Assembly: GCA_003140785.1 (NCBI GenBank)
Contig: PLKY01000274.1
Coordinates: 7,910-14,382 of the forward strand
DNA length: 6,473 bases
Origin: Acidobacteriaceae bacterium
GTDB lineage: Bacteria; Acidobacteriota; Terriglobia; Terriglobales; Acidobacteriaceae
Direction: 5' to 3'
The stretch's first letter is position 1. Every line of letters starts with the position of its first letter. The notes beneath the pieces are model-generated. The model had not been told where the DNA came from. It searched no databases and saw nothing but the letters and a program-made list of their open reading frames with translations. The translations under genes and the position numbers were made by a program. Shown here piece by piece: positions 6,252 to 6,473 of the stretch.

Positions 6252-6473
6252 TTAATTGACCGGACCCTGTGGGAAACCCTGCCCTTGCGGCTCCAGGTTG
6301 AGCGTGCCGAATGCCTGCTCATACTGGGCAAGATTCTGCCCCAGCACATTCCAAAGAGCCTTCGCCTGCTGCGGGCTCAGAAAAATCGCCTGGTGGTTGC
6401 GAATCGTAATCTGGTCGGGGCTTTCACTTAACGCCAGGCCGAAAACCAGCTGAAAATCCCACACGCTCACGCG
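6252..6473 (-). CDS. DUF3467-family protein, 5' end cut by window edge
   Basis: Seventy-three residues are visible, ending at a TAA at 6252-6254. The frame is open to the window edge. A GTG at 6470 could be a start, but the visible text begins inside the DUF3467 domain (SVWDFQLVFGLAL matches the conserved region with an aromatic-D-F core), so the true start is probably upstream and the GTG is an internal Val. The later part, QAIFLSPQQAKALWNVLGQN then LAQYEQAFG, is the domain's typical end: a strand leading to a SPQ-x-AK-x-L helix and an E-x-x-FG close. A short Gly/Pro/Gln-rich tail follows. DUF3467 proteins are small cytoplasmic proteins of unknown function found widely in bacteria and archaea. 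No catalytic residues are evident. The glycosyltransferase gene starts 15 nt downstream in the same frame after the stop, suggesting a shared transcript. Confidence 0.82.
   Translation of the reverse strand, partial: RVSVWDFQLVFGLALSESPDQITIRNHQAIFLSPQQAKALWNVLGQNLAQYEQAFGTLNLEPQGQGFPQGPVN

Overview
This 6.5 kb window is GC-rich and encodes six genes, all read from the minus strand, so transcription runs from high to low coordinates. Gene density is high, with gaps of 15 to 113 nt. No phage, transposon, CRISPR or RNA gene is visible. The gene styles suggest a chromosomal segment from an Acidobacteriota (Terriglobia-like) bacterium: a 1510-type NfeD with a slipin, a short SPOR membrane protein, a GT39-type transferase with a soluble tail, and a DUF3467 protein. 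That assignment is inference from protein style, not a database result.

Layout in transcription order. (1) 6473-6252: C-terminal part of a DUF3467-family protein, cut by the window edge. (2) 6236-4578: polytopic membrane glycosyltransferase of the GT39/PMT-ArnT superfamily. (3) A 53-nt gap with a perfect TATAAT box and a small inverted repeat, a plausible promoter for what follows. (4) 4524-2872: exported protein with a TolB/CsgG-like N-terminal domain and a TPR C-terminal half. (5) 2847-1498: long NfeD, a membrane-bound ClpP-class serine protease with an apparently intact Ser-Lys dyad and an OB-fold tail. (6) 1444-659: slipin (SPFH/stomatin family). (7) A 113-nt gap with a GC-rich inverted repeat. 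(8) 545-1: N-terminal part of a single-pass membrane protein with a SPOR domain, cut by the window edge.

How the genes fit together: NfeD and slipin are a known functional pair, as in the archaeal PH1510 protease and its stomatin partner PH1511. In this window they follow an exported TPR protein by 24 nt and precede a SPOR protein by 113 nt. All four act at or beyond the inner membrane, so the 4524-1 block reads as an envelope-associated unit. The glycosyltransferase and DUF3467 gene may be a separate upstream unit or read through into it. The individual families are known. The possibly unusual points are the neighbourhood (TolB-like/TPR plus NfeD/slipin plus SPOR) and two unexplained inverted repeats in the gaps. 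Nothing here looks like a clearly new system.

Start codons need care. For the NfeD, TPR and glycosyltransferase genes the longest reading frame begins at TTG. Ribosome-binding or promoter evidence favours a downstream ATG for NfeD and TPR, and tentatively keeps the TTG for the glycosyltransferase.
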